A stretch of DNA of 64,000 bases from Deinococcus aquiradiocola (GCF_014646915.1 NZ_BMOE01000003.1:321867-385866), one strand, 5' to 3'; counted from the stretch's first letter, positions 32,599 through 41,949 are shown. The notes: generated by a model not told the origin, from the sequence alone. Numbers and translations: made by a program.

Positions 32599-33368
32599 TG
32601 ACCGCCCGGCAACGCTTCACGGGCCGCACCGCCCTCGTCTCCGGCGGTGCGGGCGGGGTGGGAGAGGCCGCCTCGCGCCTCTTCGCGGCGGAAGGCGCGC
32701 GGGTCGTGATCGTGGACCGGCAGCCGTCCGGGGAGGCGCTCGCCGCCGAACTGCGCGCCGCCGGGCACGAGGCCGTGTTCGCCCTGGCGGACGTGTCGGA
32801 CGCCGTGCAGGTGGACGCAGCCGTGCAGGCGGCCGTGCACGCCTTCGGCGGGGTGGACGTGCTCTTCAATCACGCGGGCACCATCGTCATCAAGCCCTTC
32901 CTGGAGACCACCGAGGAAGACTGGGACTGGCTGATGAACGTGAACGTCAAGAGCATGTACCTCATGACGCGCGCCGTCCTGCCGCACATGTTGCGCGCCG
33001 GGCGGGGCGCCATCGTGTGCACGTCCAGCATCAGCGCCGTGGCCGCCACGCCCATGGAGGTGCTGTACGACACCACCAAAGGTGCCGTGCACCAGTTCGC
33101 GCGGGCGATCGCCGTGGAGTTCCGGGACCGCGGAATCCGCTGCAACGCCGTGTGCCCCGGCTTCATCCGCACGCCGCACGGACTGCGCGAGGTACGGGAC
33201 CTGCAGGCGCTCGGGGTGGACACCAGCGACGCGGCCATCGCGGCGCAGCAGGGCCGCCTCGCCGAGCCGGACGAGGTGGCGCGCGCCGCGCTGTTCCTCG
33301 CCTCGGACGACGCGAGCTTCGTGAACGGCGCGCAGCTGTTCGTGGACAACGCGTTCACGGCCGTCTGA
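32598..33368 (+). CDS. SDR family oxidoreductase in the ethanolamine cluster
   Basis: NAD(P)-dependent short-chain dehydrogenase of 256 residues. The nucleotide loop is VSGGAGGVGEA, NHAG appears in LFNHAGTIV, the catalytic Ser in CTSSISA, and Tyr/Lys in LYDTTKGA (YxxxK). CPGFIRTP is also typical. The start overlaps the permease stop (TGATG), so it is part of the eut transcript. The substrate is unknown; candidates are an amino-alcohol, or acetaldehyde produced by EutBC. Most SDRs act on alcohols or ketones, so a role in oxidising the nitrogen-free product is uncertain. Confidence 0.85.
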   Translation: MTARQRFTGRTALVSGGAGGVGEAASRLFAAEGARVVIVDRQPSGEALAAELRAAGHEAVFALADVSDAVQVDAAVQAAVHAFGGVDVLFNHAGTIVIKPFLETTEEDWDWLMNVNVKSMYLMTRAVLPHMLRAGRGAIVCTSSISAVAATPMEVLYDTTKGAVHQFARAIAVEFRDRGIRCNAVCPGFIRTPHGLREVRDLQALGVDTSDAAIAAQQGRLAEPDEVARAALFLASDDASFVNGAQLFVDNAFTAV

Positions 33369-33482
33369 ACCGCCGCCCGCAGGGCGTCCGGCCCTTTCCC
33401 GATCGAGCCCGCCCCAGGCGCCGGATGTCGTCCGAATCCGGCTGAACGCACCGCCCCGGCAGGGGCACCGAGAGGTCATGGG

Positions 33483-34883
33483 ATGTATCACGTCACGCTG
33501 GGCCACACGCATCACACCTTCGCGGACCTCAGGACGCTGCTGGGCCGCGCCAGTCCGCAGAAGTCCGGGGACGAACTCGCGGGTCTCGCGGCCGGGAGTG
33601 CCGCCGAGCGGGAGGCGGCGCGCGCCGTGCTGGCGGACCTGCCGCTCGCGGTGTTCCTTGAGGAGCCGCTCGTGCCGTACGAGACGGACGAGGTGACGCG
33701 CCTCATCGTGGATTCGCACGACGCGGCGGCGTTCGCGCCCGTGGCGGGCCTGAGCGTGGGCGGGTTCCGCGACTGGCTGCTGAGCGACGCGGCGACGCCG
33801 CAGGCGCTCGCGGCCCTCGCGCCGGGCCTCATGCCGGAAATGGTGGCCGCCGTCGCGAAACTCATGCGGAATCAGGACCTCGTGCTGACCGCGTCGAAGG
33901 TCGAGGTCGTCACGCGGTTCCGGACGACCATCGGCACGCGCGGCACGCTCTCCACGCGCCTGCAGCCGAACCATCCGACGGACGACCCGCGCGGCATCCT
34001 GGCGAGCACCCTGGACGGCCTGCGGTACGGGGCGGGCGACGCCGTGATCGGCGTGAACCCGGCCCTCGACTCGGTGGACAGCTGCGTGTCGCTGCTGCGC
34101 CTGCTGGACGACTTCCGGCACGGGACGGGCGTGCCCACGCAGACCTGCGTGCTGACGCACGTGACGAACACCCTGCAGGCCATCCGGCGCGGCGCGCCGG
34201 TGGACCTCGTGTTTCAGAGCGTGGCGGGCACGCAGGCCGCGAACGAGGGCTTCGGGATCGACCTGGCGCTGCTGGCCGAGGCGCACGACGCCGCCCTCGG
34301 GTTGAGGCGCGGCGAGCAGCTCGCGGGCGGCTTCGGGGACAACGTCATGTACTTCGAGACGGGCCAGGGGAGCGCCCTGTCGGCGGGCGCACATCACGGC
34401 GTGGACCAGGGGACGGTGGAGGCGCGCGCGTACGCGGTCGCCCGGCAGTTCCGGCCGCTGCTCGTGAACACCGTGGTGGGGTTCATCGGGCCGGAGTACC
34501 TGTACGACGGTCGGCAGATCGTCCGGGCGGGCCTGGAGGACCACTTCTGCGGCAAGCTGCTGGGCCTCCCGATGGGCTGCGACATCTGTTACACCAACCA
34601 CGCCGAGGCGGACGGGGACGACATGGACGTGCTGCTCACCATGCTGGGCGCGGCGGGCGTGACGTTCATCATGGGTATTCCCGGCGCGGACGACATCATG
34701 CTGAACTACCAGAGCACGTCCTTTCACGACGCGTGGTACCTGAGGCGCATCTTCGGGCGGCCGCCCGCGCCGGAGTTCGCGGCGTGGCTGGAGTCGGCGG
34801 GCGTGACGCGCGCCGGCCAGCTGCGCGACCCGGACGAGGCCCGCGTGCACGCCCTGCTGGGCGGGCTGGAGCTGGCCCGGTGA
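33483..34883 (+). CDS. eutB: Ethanolamine ammonia-lyase large subunit
   Basis: Adenosylcobalamin-dependent lyase subunit that, with EutC, splits ethanolamine to acetaldehyde and ammonia. It has 466 residues. Family text includes FRTTIGTRGTLSTRLQPNHP, GDAVIGVNPALDS, CVLTHVTNTLQAI, VFQSVAGTQAANEGFG, the metal/substrate region YFETGQGSALSAGAHHGVDQ and GLPMGCDICYTNHAEADGDD. A GAGAGG precedes ATG 33483. eutB and eutC overlap by 4 nt. No reactivase gene (eutA) and no microcompartment shell genes are nearby, so this is the simple, free-enzyme pathway. Confidence 0.96.
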   Translation: MYHVTLGHTHHTFADLRTLLGRASPQKSGDELAGLAAGSAAEREAARAVLADLPLAVFLEEPLVPYETDEVTRLIVDSHDAAAFAPVAGLSVGGFRDWLLSDAATPQALAALAPGLMPEMVAAVAKLMRNQDLVLTASKVEVVTRFRTTIGTRGTLSTRLQPNHPTDDPRGILASTLDGLRYGAGDAVIGVNPALDSVDSCVSLLRLLDDFRHGTGVPTQTCVLTHVTNTLQAIRRGAPVDLVFQSVAGTQAANEGFGIDLALLAEAHDAALGLRRGEQLAGGFGDNVMYFETGQGSALSAGAHHGVDQGTVEARAYAVARQFRPLLVNTVVGFIGPEYLYDGRQIVRAGLEDHFCGKLLGLPMGCDICYTNHAEADGDDMDVLLTMLGAAGVTFIMGIPGADDIMLNYQSTSFHDAWYLRRIFGRPPAPEFAAWLESAGVTRAGQLRDPDEARVHALLGGLELAR

Positions 34884-35686
34884 GCGGCAGCGACCCGGCA
34901 CTCCCGCCGGAGCGTGCCGTGTCCGCGTGGGAGGCCCTGCGCGATTACACGGACGCGCGCGTCGCGCTGGGACGCAGCGGCACGTCCATGACGACGCGTG
35001 ACCTGCTGGCGTTCACGCAGGCGCACGCGGCCGCGCGGGACGCCGTGCACGACCGCGCGGACTTCGCGGGCCTGCGCGCGCAGCTGGAAGCGGCGGGCGA
35101 GGCGGTGCTGGAGGTCCGCAGCCGCGCTCCGGACCGCGCCACGTACCTGCGCCGCCCGGACCTGGGCCGCACCCTGCACCCGGGCGCGCTTCCCGCGCTG
35201 CAGGCCGCCCGGACTGCTGGACCGGCGGACATCGCGGTCGTCGTCGCGGACGGCCTGTCTGCCGGGGCGCTCGCGCAGGTCATGCCGCTCCTGACGCTGC
35301 TCCTCCCTGCCCTGCGCGCGGAGGGCTTCACGTTCGCGCCCGTCACGCTCGCCTCGCAGGCCCGCGTGGCACTGGGGGACGGCGTGGCCCTCGCGCTCGG
35401 CGCGCGGCTCGCGCTGGTCCTGATCGGGGAGCGTCCCGGCCTGAGCAGTCCCGACAGTCTCGGCGCGTACCTCACGTTCGCGCCGCGCGCCGTCACGCCC
35501 GACTCGGCCCGCAACTGCGTGTCCAACATCCGGCCCGCCGGTCTGCAGGCGCGGGCGGCCGCGTGGACGCTTCGGCACCTGGTGGGGGCGGCCCTGCGGC
35601 GCGAGCTGAGCGGTGTGGACCTCAAGGACGACAGCGGTCCCCTCCCGGCGGACGGGGACGCCCGCGTCCTCCCGCACGCCGAGTAG
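34880..35686 (+). CDS. eutC: Ethanolamine ammonia-lyase small subunit
   Basis: Small, cobalamin-binding subunit, 268 residues. Recognised from the N-terminal region TDARVALGRSGTSMTTRDLLAF, the RSRAPDRATYLRRPDLGR segment, VVVADGLSAGAL, ALVLIGERPGLSSPDSLGAYLTF and DSARNCVSNIRPAGL. It begins with GTG overlapping the eutB stop (GTGA), which keeps the two subunits in step. It converges with the ABC importer cluster; a weak GGACCT/AGGTCC hairpin (35697-35718) may end both transcripts. Confidence 0.95.
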   Translation: MSGSDPALPPERAVSAWEALRDYTDARVALGRSGTSMTTRDLLAFTQAHAAARDAVHDRADFAGLRAQLEAAGEAVLEVRSRAPDRATYLRRPDLGRTLHPGALPALQAARTAGPADIAVVVADGLSAGALAQVMPLLTLLLPALRAEGFTFAPVTLASQARVALGDGVALALGARLALVLIGERPGLSSPDSLGAYLTFAPRAVTPDSARNCVSNIRPAGLQARAAAWTLRHLVGAALRRELSGVDLKDDSGPLPADGDARVLPHAE

Positions 35687-35720
35687 GCGCAGGGCCGGAC
35701 CTCAGGGCGCGCAGGTCCAC

Positions 35721-36779
35721 TCAGGCGCGCAGGACGTGGGCGGCGAGGGGACCGAGGTGCACCTGCACGCGCTGCCCGGTGGGGTGCGCGGACGCCTCGT
35801 TGCCCTGCAGGTCCACCGCGAGGACGCTGCCGCCCACCCGGACGCTGAGGCGCGTGATGGACCCCAGGAAGCGGCGGTCGGTGATCTCGCCCGTCAGGCC
35901 GTGCGCGTCCTCGGCAGGCGTGAGGCGGAGTTCCTCGGGCCGCAGGTACAGGCGCAGCGGCGCGCCGTTCTGGAAACTGCGGGCCGCGTCCACCTGCACC
36001 GGGTGCGGCCAGCCGTCCACGGTCACGAGGCCCTGCGCCGCGTCGAGGACGCGCGCGTCCAGACCGTTGGCGGTCCCGACGAATTCCGCCACGAAGGCGC
36101 TGGCGGGCCTGCGGTAGATGTCCTCGGGCGTGCCGAGCTGCGCGATGGCGCCCTTCTCCATCACGACGACGCGATCGGAGATGGCGAGCGCCTCCTCCTG
36201 GTCGTGCGTGACGAAGAGGGTGGTGGTGCCCGTCTCGCGCTGCACGCGGCGGATCTCGTCGCGCAGGTTCAGGCGCACCTGCGCGTCCAGGGCCGAGAGC
36301 GGTTCGTCGAGGAGCAGCACGTCGGGCTGCGGGGCGAGCGCGCGGGCGAGCGCGACGCGCTGCTGCTGCCCGCCGCTCAGCTGGTGCGGGTAGCGTTTCC
36401 GGGCGTCCTGCAGGCCGATCAGGTCGAAGAGGGCGTCCACGCGCCGCGCCGTCTCGCTACTGCTCTCGCCGCGCACCTTCAGGCCGAACCGGACGTTGTC
36501 CTCGGCGTTCAGGTTCGGGAAGAGACTGTACGCCTGGAAGACCATGCCCATGCGGCGTTTCGCGGCGGGCAGCGGGGTGAGGTCGCGGCCGTCGAGAAGG
36601 ACCCGGCCGGTGGTGGGCGGGTTGAAGCCCGCCACGATGCGCAGCAGCGTGGTCTTGCCGCAGCCGGACGGGCCGAGCAGCGTGACGAGTTCCCCGCGTT
36701 CCAGCGAGAGGTCCAGCGGGCTGAGCGCGACGTTGCTGCCGTAACTTTTGGAGACGTTCTGGGCGGTCAGGTAACTCAC
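35721..36779 (-). CDS. ABC importer ATP-binding protein (polyamine/iron/phosphonate type)
   Basis: A 352-residue ATPase of the CysA/PotA/FbpC group. Walker A is GPSGCGKTT, the Q-loop is VFQAYSLFPN, the signature is LSGGQQQRVALARAL and Walker B is VLLLDEPLSALD; a C-terminal TOBE domain (ANGLDARVLD, RLYLRPEELRL) follows. GTG 36779 overlaps the upstream permease stop (GTGA). It is last on the transcript of binding protein, permease, permease, ATPase. The cargo cannot be read from the ATPase. Confidence 0.92.
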   Translation of the reverse strand: MSYLTAQNVSKSYGSNVALSPLDLSLERGELVTLLGPSGCGKTTLLRIVAGFNPPTTGRVLLDGRDLTPLPAAKRRMGMVFQAYSLFPNLNAEDNVRFGLKVRGESSSETARRVDALFDLIGLQDARKRYPHQLSGGQQQRVALARALAPQPDVLLLDEPLSALDAQVRLNLRDEIRRVQRETGTTTLFVTHDQEEALAISDRVVVMEKGAIAQLGTPEDIYRRPASAFVAEFVGTANGLDARVLDAAQGLVTVDGWPHPVQVDAARSFQNGAPLRLYLRPEELRLTPAEDAHGLTGEITDRRFLGSITRLSVRVGGSVLAVDLQGNEASAHPTGQRVQVHLGPLAAHVLRA

Positions 36780-37555
36780 CGTGTTCCTCCGAGGGCGACG
36801 CGGCCCCGCCCGACGCGCAGCATGACAAGCATGGCGAGCCACGTGACGGCGAGACTGATGAGGGACAGGGCGGCGGCCGGGGTGCTCTGCGTCTGTCCGA
36901 TGTAGTTGATGTACACGGCGAAGGTGTTGAAGAGGAGCACGTTCGCGAACGTGAACTCGCCGAGCACGATGGCGAACGTGAGGAGGGCCGCGCCGAGCAC
37001 GGCGGCACTGATGTTCGGGAGGATCACGCGCCACAGCAGGGTGCCCCAGCCCGCCCCGAGGCTCTGCGCGGCCTCGCTGAGCGTCTGCAGGTCCAGGGCG
37101 CGCAGGCCCGTGTCGAGCGTCCGGTACGTGTACGGGAGGGCCAGCACGACGTATCCGGCCACCAGGAACTGCGGGGTGCCCACGAACCACTCCGGGCCGC
37201 GGTACAGGGCACTGAGACCCCCGACGAGCACGATGGGCGGCACCACGAACGACAGCACCGACAGCAGGCCCAGCACGTTCCGCAGGCCCGGCGCGCGCAG
37301 GTTCACCCAGAACGCGGCGGGCACCACGAGGACGAGACTGATCACGATGGTTTCCAGGGCGAGCATGAACGACAGCCCGAACGTCTGCCGGAACTGCGGG
37401 TCCTGCAGGATGTGGGCGTACGCGCTGAAGTCGTAGCGGGTGCCGCCTGCCCACAGGCTGAAGATGGCGAGCGCGAGGATCGGCAGGAAGAAGTACAGGA
37501 AGCCGAGCAGGATCACGAGCCAGCGGCCGCCCTGAGCGGCAGGCGAGGCCCTCAT
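36776..37555 (-). CDS. ABC importer permease subunit (second)
   Basis: Inner-membrane permease of 259 residues with about six helices. The EAA loop that docks the ATPase is SEAAQSLGAGWGTLLWRVILP. It overlaps the ATPase gene by 4 nt. The partner permease gene ends 133 nt upstream, with a hairpin between them. It belongs to the PotC-like branch used for polyamines, thiamine, iron and phosphonates. Confidence 0.9.
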   Translation of the reverse strand: MRASPAAQGGRWLVILLGFLYFFLPILALAIFSLWAGGTRYDFSAYAHILQDPQFRQTFGLSFMLALETIVISLVLVVPAAFWVNLRAPGLRNVLGLLSVLSFVVPPIVLVGGLSALYRGPEWFVGTPQFLVAGYVVLALPYTYRTLDTGLRALDLQTLSEAAQSLGAGWGTLLWRVILPNISAAVLGAALLTFAIVLGEFTFANVLLFNTFAVYINYIGQTQSTPAAALSLISLAVTWLAMLVMLRVGRGRVALGGTR

Positions 37556-37567
37556 TCGCCCTCCGAT

Positions 37568-37594
37568 TCAATCCCGCGTTCTCTGCGGGATTGA
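37568..37594. other. Hairpin between the two permease genes
   Basis: TCAATCCCGC (37568-37577) and GCGGGATTGA (37585-37594) form a perfect 10-bp stem with a 7-nt loop, 13 nt before the second permease start. It may stabilise the upstream message or tune translation of the downstream part of the operon; there is no T-run, so a full terminator is less likely. Confidence 0.55.
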
Positions 37595-37688
37595 TCCGAC
37601 TGAAAGGAGAAGGAGAGGGTGCGGGTTTCGCGGTATGGACGCGCGGGCGGCGCTGTCCCGCCTGCGCGGGAATGGAGCGGAATCCGGA

Positions 37689-38618
37689 TCACCGGCGCCA
37701 CCTCGACCCGAGGCGTTCCAGGGTGGTGTAGGCGAGCATGGTGACGGTCATGACGGCGATCACGAGCAGCGCGAGCGCCTGCCCGAGGTGCGGGTCGGAG
37801 AGGACGTTGCCGGACAGCACCGCGCCGATCTGCAGGGGCAGCAGCGGGAGCGCGCCGGACGTGAGGGCGTAGGCGGTGGCGTACGCGGAGAAGGCGTTGC
37901 CGAACAGCAGCACGGCGCTCGCCAGGAGGCTCGGCGCGAGGACGGGGAGGCCCACCATGCGCCAGAACTGCGCGGCGCTCGCGCCGAGGTTCTCGGCCGC
38001 TTCGCGCCACTCGCGGCGCAGGCCGTCCAGGGCGGGCGTGATCAGGATGACCATCAGGGGAATCTGGAAGTACGCGTACACGAGCATCAGGCCGCCGAAC
38101 GTGAAGAGGTTGAAGCCGTGCTGGTAGAGGTTGATGCCGATGCCGGACAGCAGGCGCGTCACCATGCCGGTCGTGCCGAGCGTCGCCACGAACGCCAGCG
38201 CGAGCGGCACGCCCGCGAAGTTCGCGGCGACGCCCGAGAAGGCGATGAGGGGGTTACGGAGCCAGGCGGGGCCGCCGTCGCCCATCACGGCGTAGGCGAG
38301 CAGGCCGCCGATCACGGTGCCGATGACGGCCGACCCGCCGCTGAGCAGCAGGCTGTTGCGCAGGCCCGTCATGTACTGCGGCTGCGCGAGTTCCCGCAGG
38401 TGCGCGAGCGTGAACCCGCCGGGCGCGCCGTCCACGCCGTCCGCGCGGAACGCGCCGACGAGCACCGCGAACGCGGGTACGATCAGGAAGGCGAGCAGCA
38501 CCGCCAGAAGCGGCCCGACGAACAGGGCCGTGCTGAGCCACGCGCGGCGGTGTTCACGGCCTGCGCGCGGGGCGGGCGGAACCGCGAGCAGCGCCGGTCC
38601 TTCCGTGCTGGCCTTCAC
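37689..38618 (-). CDS. ABC importer permease subunit (first)
   Basis: A 309-residue permease with about six transmembrane helices and a longer N-terminal tail. The EAA loop is REAAENLGASAAQFWRMVGLP. The PotB-like arrangement (VGPLLAVLLAFLIVPAFAVL at the first helix) fits the same importer as its neighbours. It lies 178 nt after the binding-protein gene on the minus strand. That gap shows no gene. Confidence 0.9.
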   Translation of the reverse strand: MKASTEGPALLAVPPAPRAGREHRRAWLSTALFVGPLLAVLLAFLIVPAFAVLVGAFRADGVDGAPGGFTLAHLRELAQPQYMTGLRNSLLLSGGSAVIGTVIGGLLAYAVMGDGGPAWLRNPLIAFSGVAANFAGVPLALAFVATLGTTGMVTRLLSGIGINLYQHGFNLFTFGGLMLVYAYFQIPLMVILITPALDGLRREWREAAENLGASAAQFWRMVGLPVLAPSLLASAVLLFGNAFSAYATAYALTSGALPLLPLQIGAVLSGNVLSDPHLGQALALLVIAVMTVTMLAYTTLERLGSRWRR

Positions 38619-38796
38619 GCGCAGACCTGCCTGCGGAGTCGGGACGGGTACGGGCAGAGGACGCAGGAGGAGGGGGCGGGGAACGGGTGTGCGGTGCAGG
38701 AACTGGGCAGCACGGGACCTCCGGGGAACGCGTGGGAAGGGAATTCAGAAATCCCCGCCGGCCCTCGGGCTGACGGGGACGGAACGCGTGGGCCGG

Positions 38797-39891
38797 TTAC
38801 TGGCCGACTTTCGCGGCCCACTGGGCCTTGAGGACGTCCTGTGCCTTCTTGACCTGGGCGGGCGTGGCGAACTTGACGTTCTGGTACACGGCCGCGTCGG
38901 GCAGCGTGGCGAGGATGTCCTTGCCGATCACGCCGCGTTTCACCATGTCGTTGAAGCGGATGGGGTGCGCGTACCCCTTGAGGAACATCAGCTGTCCGGC
39001 GTCGGAGAGGATGAATTCCTCCCAGAGTTTCGCGGCGGACGGGTTGGGGGCGCTGGCGTTGATGGCGGTCGCGTAGTGGCTGCCGTACACGCCGTCGGAG
39101 GGGACGGTGACGGTCCACTCGACCTTCCCGGCGAACTGCTTGCTGTACCCGAGGTTCAGGTAGTCCCAGTCGGCGACGATGGGCGTCTGGCCGGTCTGGA
39201 CGGTGGCGGGCGTCGCGCCGACCGGGATGTAGTTGCCGTTCGCCTTGAGTTTCGCGAAGAAGTCGATGCCCGGCTGGATGTTGTCGAGCGAGCCGCCGTT
39301 CGCGAGTGCGGCGGACCACACGGCCGAGAATGCCGCCTGCGCGGAGAGCGGGTTGCCGTTCAGCGCGACCTGTCCCTTGTACTCGGGCTTGAGGAGGTCC
39401 GCCCAGGTTTTGGGGACGTTCTTGACGATGCTCTTGTTGACGCCGAAGGAGATCACGCCGAAGTAGTTGCCGACCCAGTACCCGTCCTTGTCCTTGGCGC
39501 TGGCGGGGATGCTGGCCCAGGTGCTGGGCTTGTAGGGCGTGAAGAGCTTCTCGGTGGTGCCCTGGATGGCGAAGGCGGGACCCACGTCCACGACGTCCGG
39601 CGCGCGGCGCTGCCCTTTGAGGGAGCGGATCGCCTGGAGTTCCTCGGCGCTGCTGGCGTCGGGGGAGGCGTTGGTGAGCTTCAGGCCGTACGCCTTCTGG
39701 AAGCTGTCCATGATCTCGCCGTAGTTCGCCCAGTCTGGCGGAAGGGCGATGGTGTTGATGCTGCCGTCTTTCTTGGCGGCGTTCACGAGGGCGGCCGGGA
39801 GGGCGGGGGCCATGGTCATGGTCTGGGCCAGGGCGACCACGGAGCCAGCACCGATGAGCAGGAGCGTGAGACGGGCAAGCTGATTTTTCAT
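38797..39891 (-). CDS. ABC importer extracellular substrate-binding protein
   Basis: Type-2 periplasmic binding protein of 364 residues with a Sec signal peptide (MKNQLARLTLLLIGAGSVVA, cleavage near ALAQ). Seen in the mature part are DVVDVGPAFAIQG, KTWADLLKPEYKGQVAL and the C-terminal FLKGYAHPIRFNDM. The fold matches binders of polyamines, iron, thiamine or phosphonates; the ligand is not evident. The start at 39891 is chosen for its GAGGTGAAG Shine-Dalgarno; ATG 39921 is open upstream but lacks one. A sigma-70-type promoter lies at 39943-39972. It sits next to the ethanolamine genes, but a functional link is unproven. Confidence 0.88.
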   Translation of the reverse strand: MKNQLARLTLLLIGAGSVVALAQTMTMAPALPAALVNAAKKDGSINTIALPPDWANYGEIMDSFQKAYGLKLTNASPDASSAEELQAIRSLKGQRRAPDVVDVGPAFAIQGTTEKLFTPYKPSTWASIPASAKDKDGYWVGNYFGVISFGVNKSIVKNVPKTWADLLKPEYKGQVALNGNPLSAQAAFSAVWSAALANGGSLDNIQPGIDFFAKLKANGNYIPVGATPATVQTGQTPIVADWDYLNLGYSKQFAGKVEWTVTVPSDGVYGSHYATAINASAPNPSAAKLWEEFILSDAGQLMFLKGYAHPIRFNDMVKRGVIGKDILATLPDAAVYQNVKFATPAQVKKAQDVLKAQWAAKVGQ

Positions 39892-39942
39892 GGACTTCAC
39901 CTCGGTGAGAGAAACCTTCAACGTTGGTTAGTGTCGGGGGGC

Positions 39943-39972
39943 ATTGTAAGCTTCGTGTCAGATTGTTCACAA
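39943..39972 (-). promoter_or_regulatory. Promoter of the four-gene ABC importer
   Basis: On the minus strand TTGTGA (39972-39967) and TACAAT (39948-39943) are separated by 18 bp, about 50 nt before the binding-protein start. The gene also has a Shine-Dalgarno, so this is a leadered message. Confidence 0.6.
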
Positions 39973-40092
39973 GTCCGGCGCCACACCTTCCGGGCGCGTC
40001 CCGACGGCGCCTGACCCGGCAGTGACGTGCAAGGCCGAACATGAGGGCGTCCGGCAGCAGCGCCCCGCCCTACCCCTACCTCAGGAGCCGTC

Positions 40093-40902
40093 ATGAACGA
40101 CCTCAGCACGCTCGGTCTCGCCGTCACCCTCCCCGAACTTGAACGCAGCGCCGACTGGCTGCGGGACGGCGCGCGCGACGTGGAGCTGCAGGACATCAGC
40201 GAACCCCTTGTCATGGACGCCGACTGGAGGGCGGTGGCGCGCCGCTGCGCTCGCCTGCTGGACGGCCATGCGGGCCGGGTGGGGGTGCACGCCCCGTTCT
40301 GGGACCTGACGGTCGCCCCGCAGGACGCGAGCATCCGCGCGGCGGTGCAGGCGCGGCTGTCGCTGGGCCTAGATTTCGCGGAGGAGGTGGGCGGCACGCA
40401 CCTCGTGCTGCACAGCCCCTTCCATTTCTTCGGGCATCCGCTCGTCGCGCATCAGGAGACGCTGCAGGCGGAGATCGCGCTCGCGCACCTCACGCTCACG
40501 CCGCTGCTGGAGCGCGCCGAGCAGCTCGGCTGCACCCTGGTGATCGAGAACATCCTGGACGTGAATCCCGCGCCGCTGCTGGCGCTGGTGGCGTCGTTCT
40601 CCAGTCCCGCGCTGCGCCTGAGCGTGGACGTGGGGCACGCGCACATGATGGCCGCGCGGGGCGGACCGCCCGCCGACGCGTGGCTCACGCAGGGCGGGGA
40701 CGTGCTGGGGCACGTGCACCTGCAGGACAACGACGGCAGCAGCGACGCGCACCTCGCGCCGGGCGGCGGGACGATCAACTGGGCGGCGGTCCTGCGGGCC
40801 CTGCGCGCGCAGACCGGGACGCCGCGCCTGATCGTGGAGGTCGTGCAGGGCGAACTGGAGCGCGCGGTGGCCTGGGTGGACGCCGTGACGCGGGACGCCT
40901 GA
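40093..40902 (+). CDS. Sugar phosphate isomerase/epimerase-like TIM-barrel protein
   Basis: A 269-residue xylose-isomerase-like TIM barrel (AP endonuclease 2 superfamily). Likely metal ligands fall at the strand ends: H in LVLHSPFHF, E in LVIENILD, D and H in LSVDVGHAHM, HVHLQDNDGS and E in LIVEVVQG. Members act as sugar isomerases, epimerases, inosose dehydratases or hydrolases; the substrate here is unknown. AGGAG stands before the ATG. The aldo/keto reductase gene follows by 63 nt with its own -10 box, so the two may or may not be a unit. Confidence 0.82.
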   Translation: MNDLSTLGLAVTLPELERSADWLRDGARDVELQDISEPLVMDADWRAVARRCARLLDGHAGRVGVHAPFWDLTVAPQDASIRAAVQARLSLGLDFAEEVGGTHLVLHSPFHFFGHPLVAHQETLQAEIALAHLTLTPLLERAEQLGCTLVIENILDVNPAPLLALVASFSSPALRLSVDVGHAHMMAARGGPPADAWLTQGGDVLGHVHLQDNDGSSDAHLAPGGGTINWAAVLRALRAQTGTPRLIVEVVQGELERAVAWVDAVTRDA

Positions 40903-40965
40903 ACGGACGCACGGCACGCGCCAGACGAGGCCGGTCCCCGTGAGCGGCGTGCTATGACGGTGGGC

Positions 40966-41949
40966 ATGACTTCCTCCCCCTCCGTCCCCCCTGCCCCGGC
41001 CGCCCGCGCGGTGCTGGGACTGGGGCTCGCGGCGCTCGGTCGGCCCGGGTACATCAACCTGGGGCACGCGCAGGACCTCACGGACGCCCGGGACCCGCTG
41101 GCGCTGCGCGACCGGGCGCACGCCGTGCTGGACGCCGCGTGGGACGCCGGCGTGCGGCATTTCGATGCGGCGCGCTCGTACGGCCGCGCCGAGGTGTTCC
41201 TGGCGGGCTGGCTGACCGGTCGCGGCCTCACGCGGGCCGACGTGACCGTGAGTTCCAAGTGGGGGTACGCGTACACGGCCGCGTGGCGCACGCAGGCGGA
41301 CCGGCATGAGGTGAAGGAACACAGCGCCGACCACCTGGAGCGGCAGTGGCCGCAGTCGCGGGCCGTGCTGGGCCGCTGGCTGTCCCTGTACCTGACCCAC
41401 TCGGTCACGCCGGACAGCGGCGTGCTGGACGACCCGCACCTGCTGGCGAGGCTGGCGGCCATGCGGGCGCAGGGCGTCACGCCGGGCCTGTCGCTGAGCG
41501 GCCCGCAGCAGGCGGAGGTCCTGCAGCGCGCCCTGACGCTGCGCGTGGAGGGCGAACCGGTGTTCGGGGCGGTGCAGGCGACCTTCAACCTGCACGAACG
41601 CGCTGCGGCCGGGCCGCTGCTGGCTGCGCGGGCGGCGGGCTGGCGGGTGTACGTCAAGGAGGGCGTCGCGAATGGTCGCCTGACGGCGCGCGCCCCTGCC
41701 GTGCCCCCACCGCTCGCACGGGTCGCGCAGCGGCACGGCGTGACGCCCGACGCGGTGGCCCTCGCGTACGTGCTGGCGCAGCCGTTCGCGGACGTGGTCC
41801 TGAGCGGCGCGGCGACCGTAGCGCACCTGCAGAGCAACCTCACGGCCAGGGACGTGACGCTCACGGCCGCCGACCTGGACGAACTGGCCGCCCTGCAGGA
41901 ACCGGGCGCCGGGTACTGGGCGACCCGCGCGGCCCTCCCCTGGAACTGA
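40966..41949 (+). CDS. Aldo/keto reductase
   Basis: NAD(P)H-dependent TIM-barrel oxidoreductase of 327 residues. The catalytic tetrad can be followed as D and Y in HFDAARSYGRAE, K in VSSKWGY and H in LYLTHSVT; the C-terminal cofactor region is VVLSGAATVAHLQSNL. The group is close to aldose and pyridoxal dehydrogenase-type members, so the substrate may be a sugar or aldehyde. ATG 40966 is chosen over ATG 40954 because a -10 box TATGAC (40953-40958) would overlap the latter and lies 7 nt before the former. Confidence 0.87.
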   Translation: MTSSPSVPPAPAARAVLGLGLAALGRPGYINLGHAQDLTDARDPLALRDRAHAVLDAAWDAGVRHFDAARSYGRAEVFLAGWLTGRGLTRADVTVSSKWGYAYTAAWRTQADRHEVKEHSADHLERQWPQSRAVLGRWLSLYLTHSVTPDSGVLDDPHLLARLAAMRAQGVTPGLSLSGPQQAEVLQRALTLRVEGEPVFGAVQATFNLHERAAAGPLLAARAAGWRVYVKEGVANGRLTARAPAVPPPLARVAQRHGVTPDAVALAYVLAQPFADVVLSGAATVAHLQSNLTARDVTLTAADLDELAALQEPGAGYWATRAALPWN

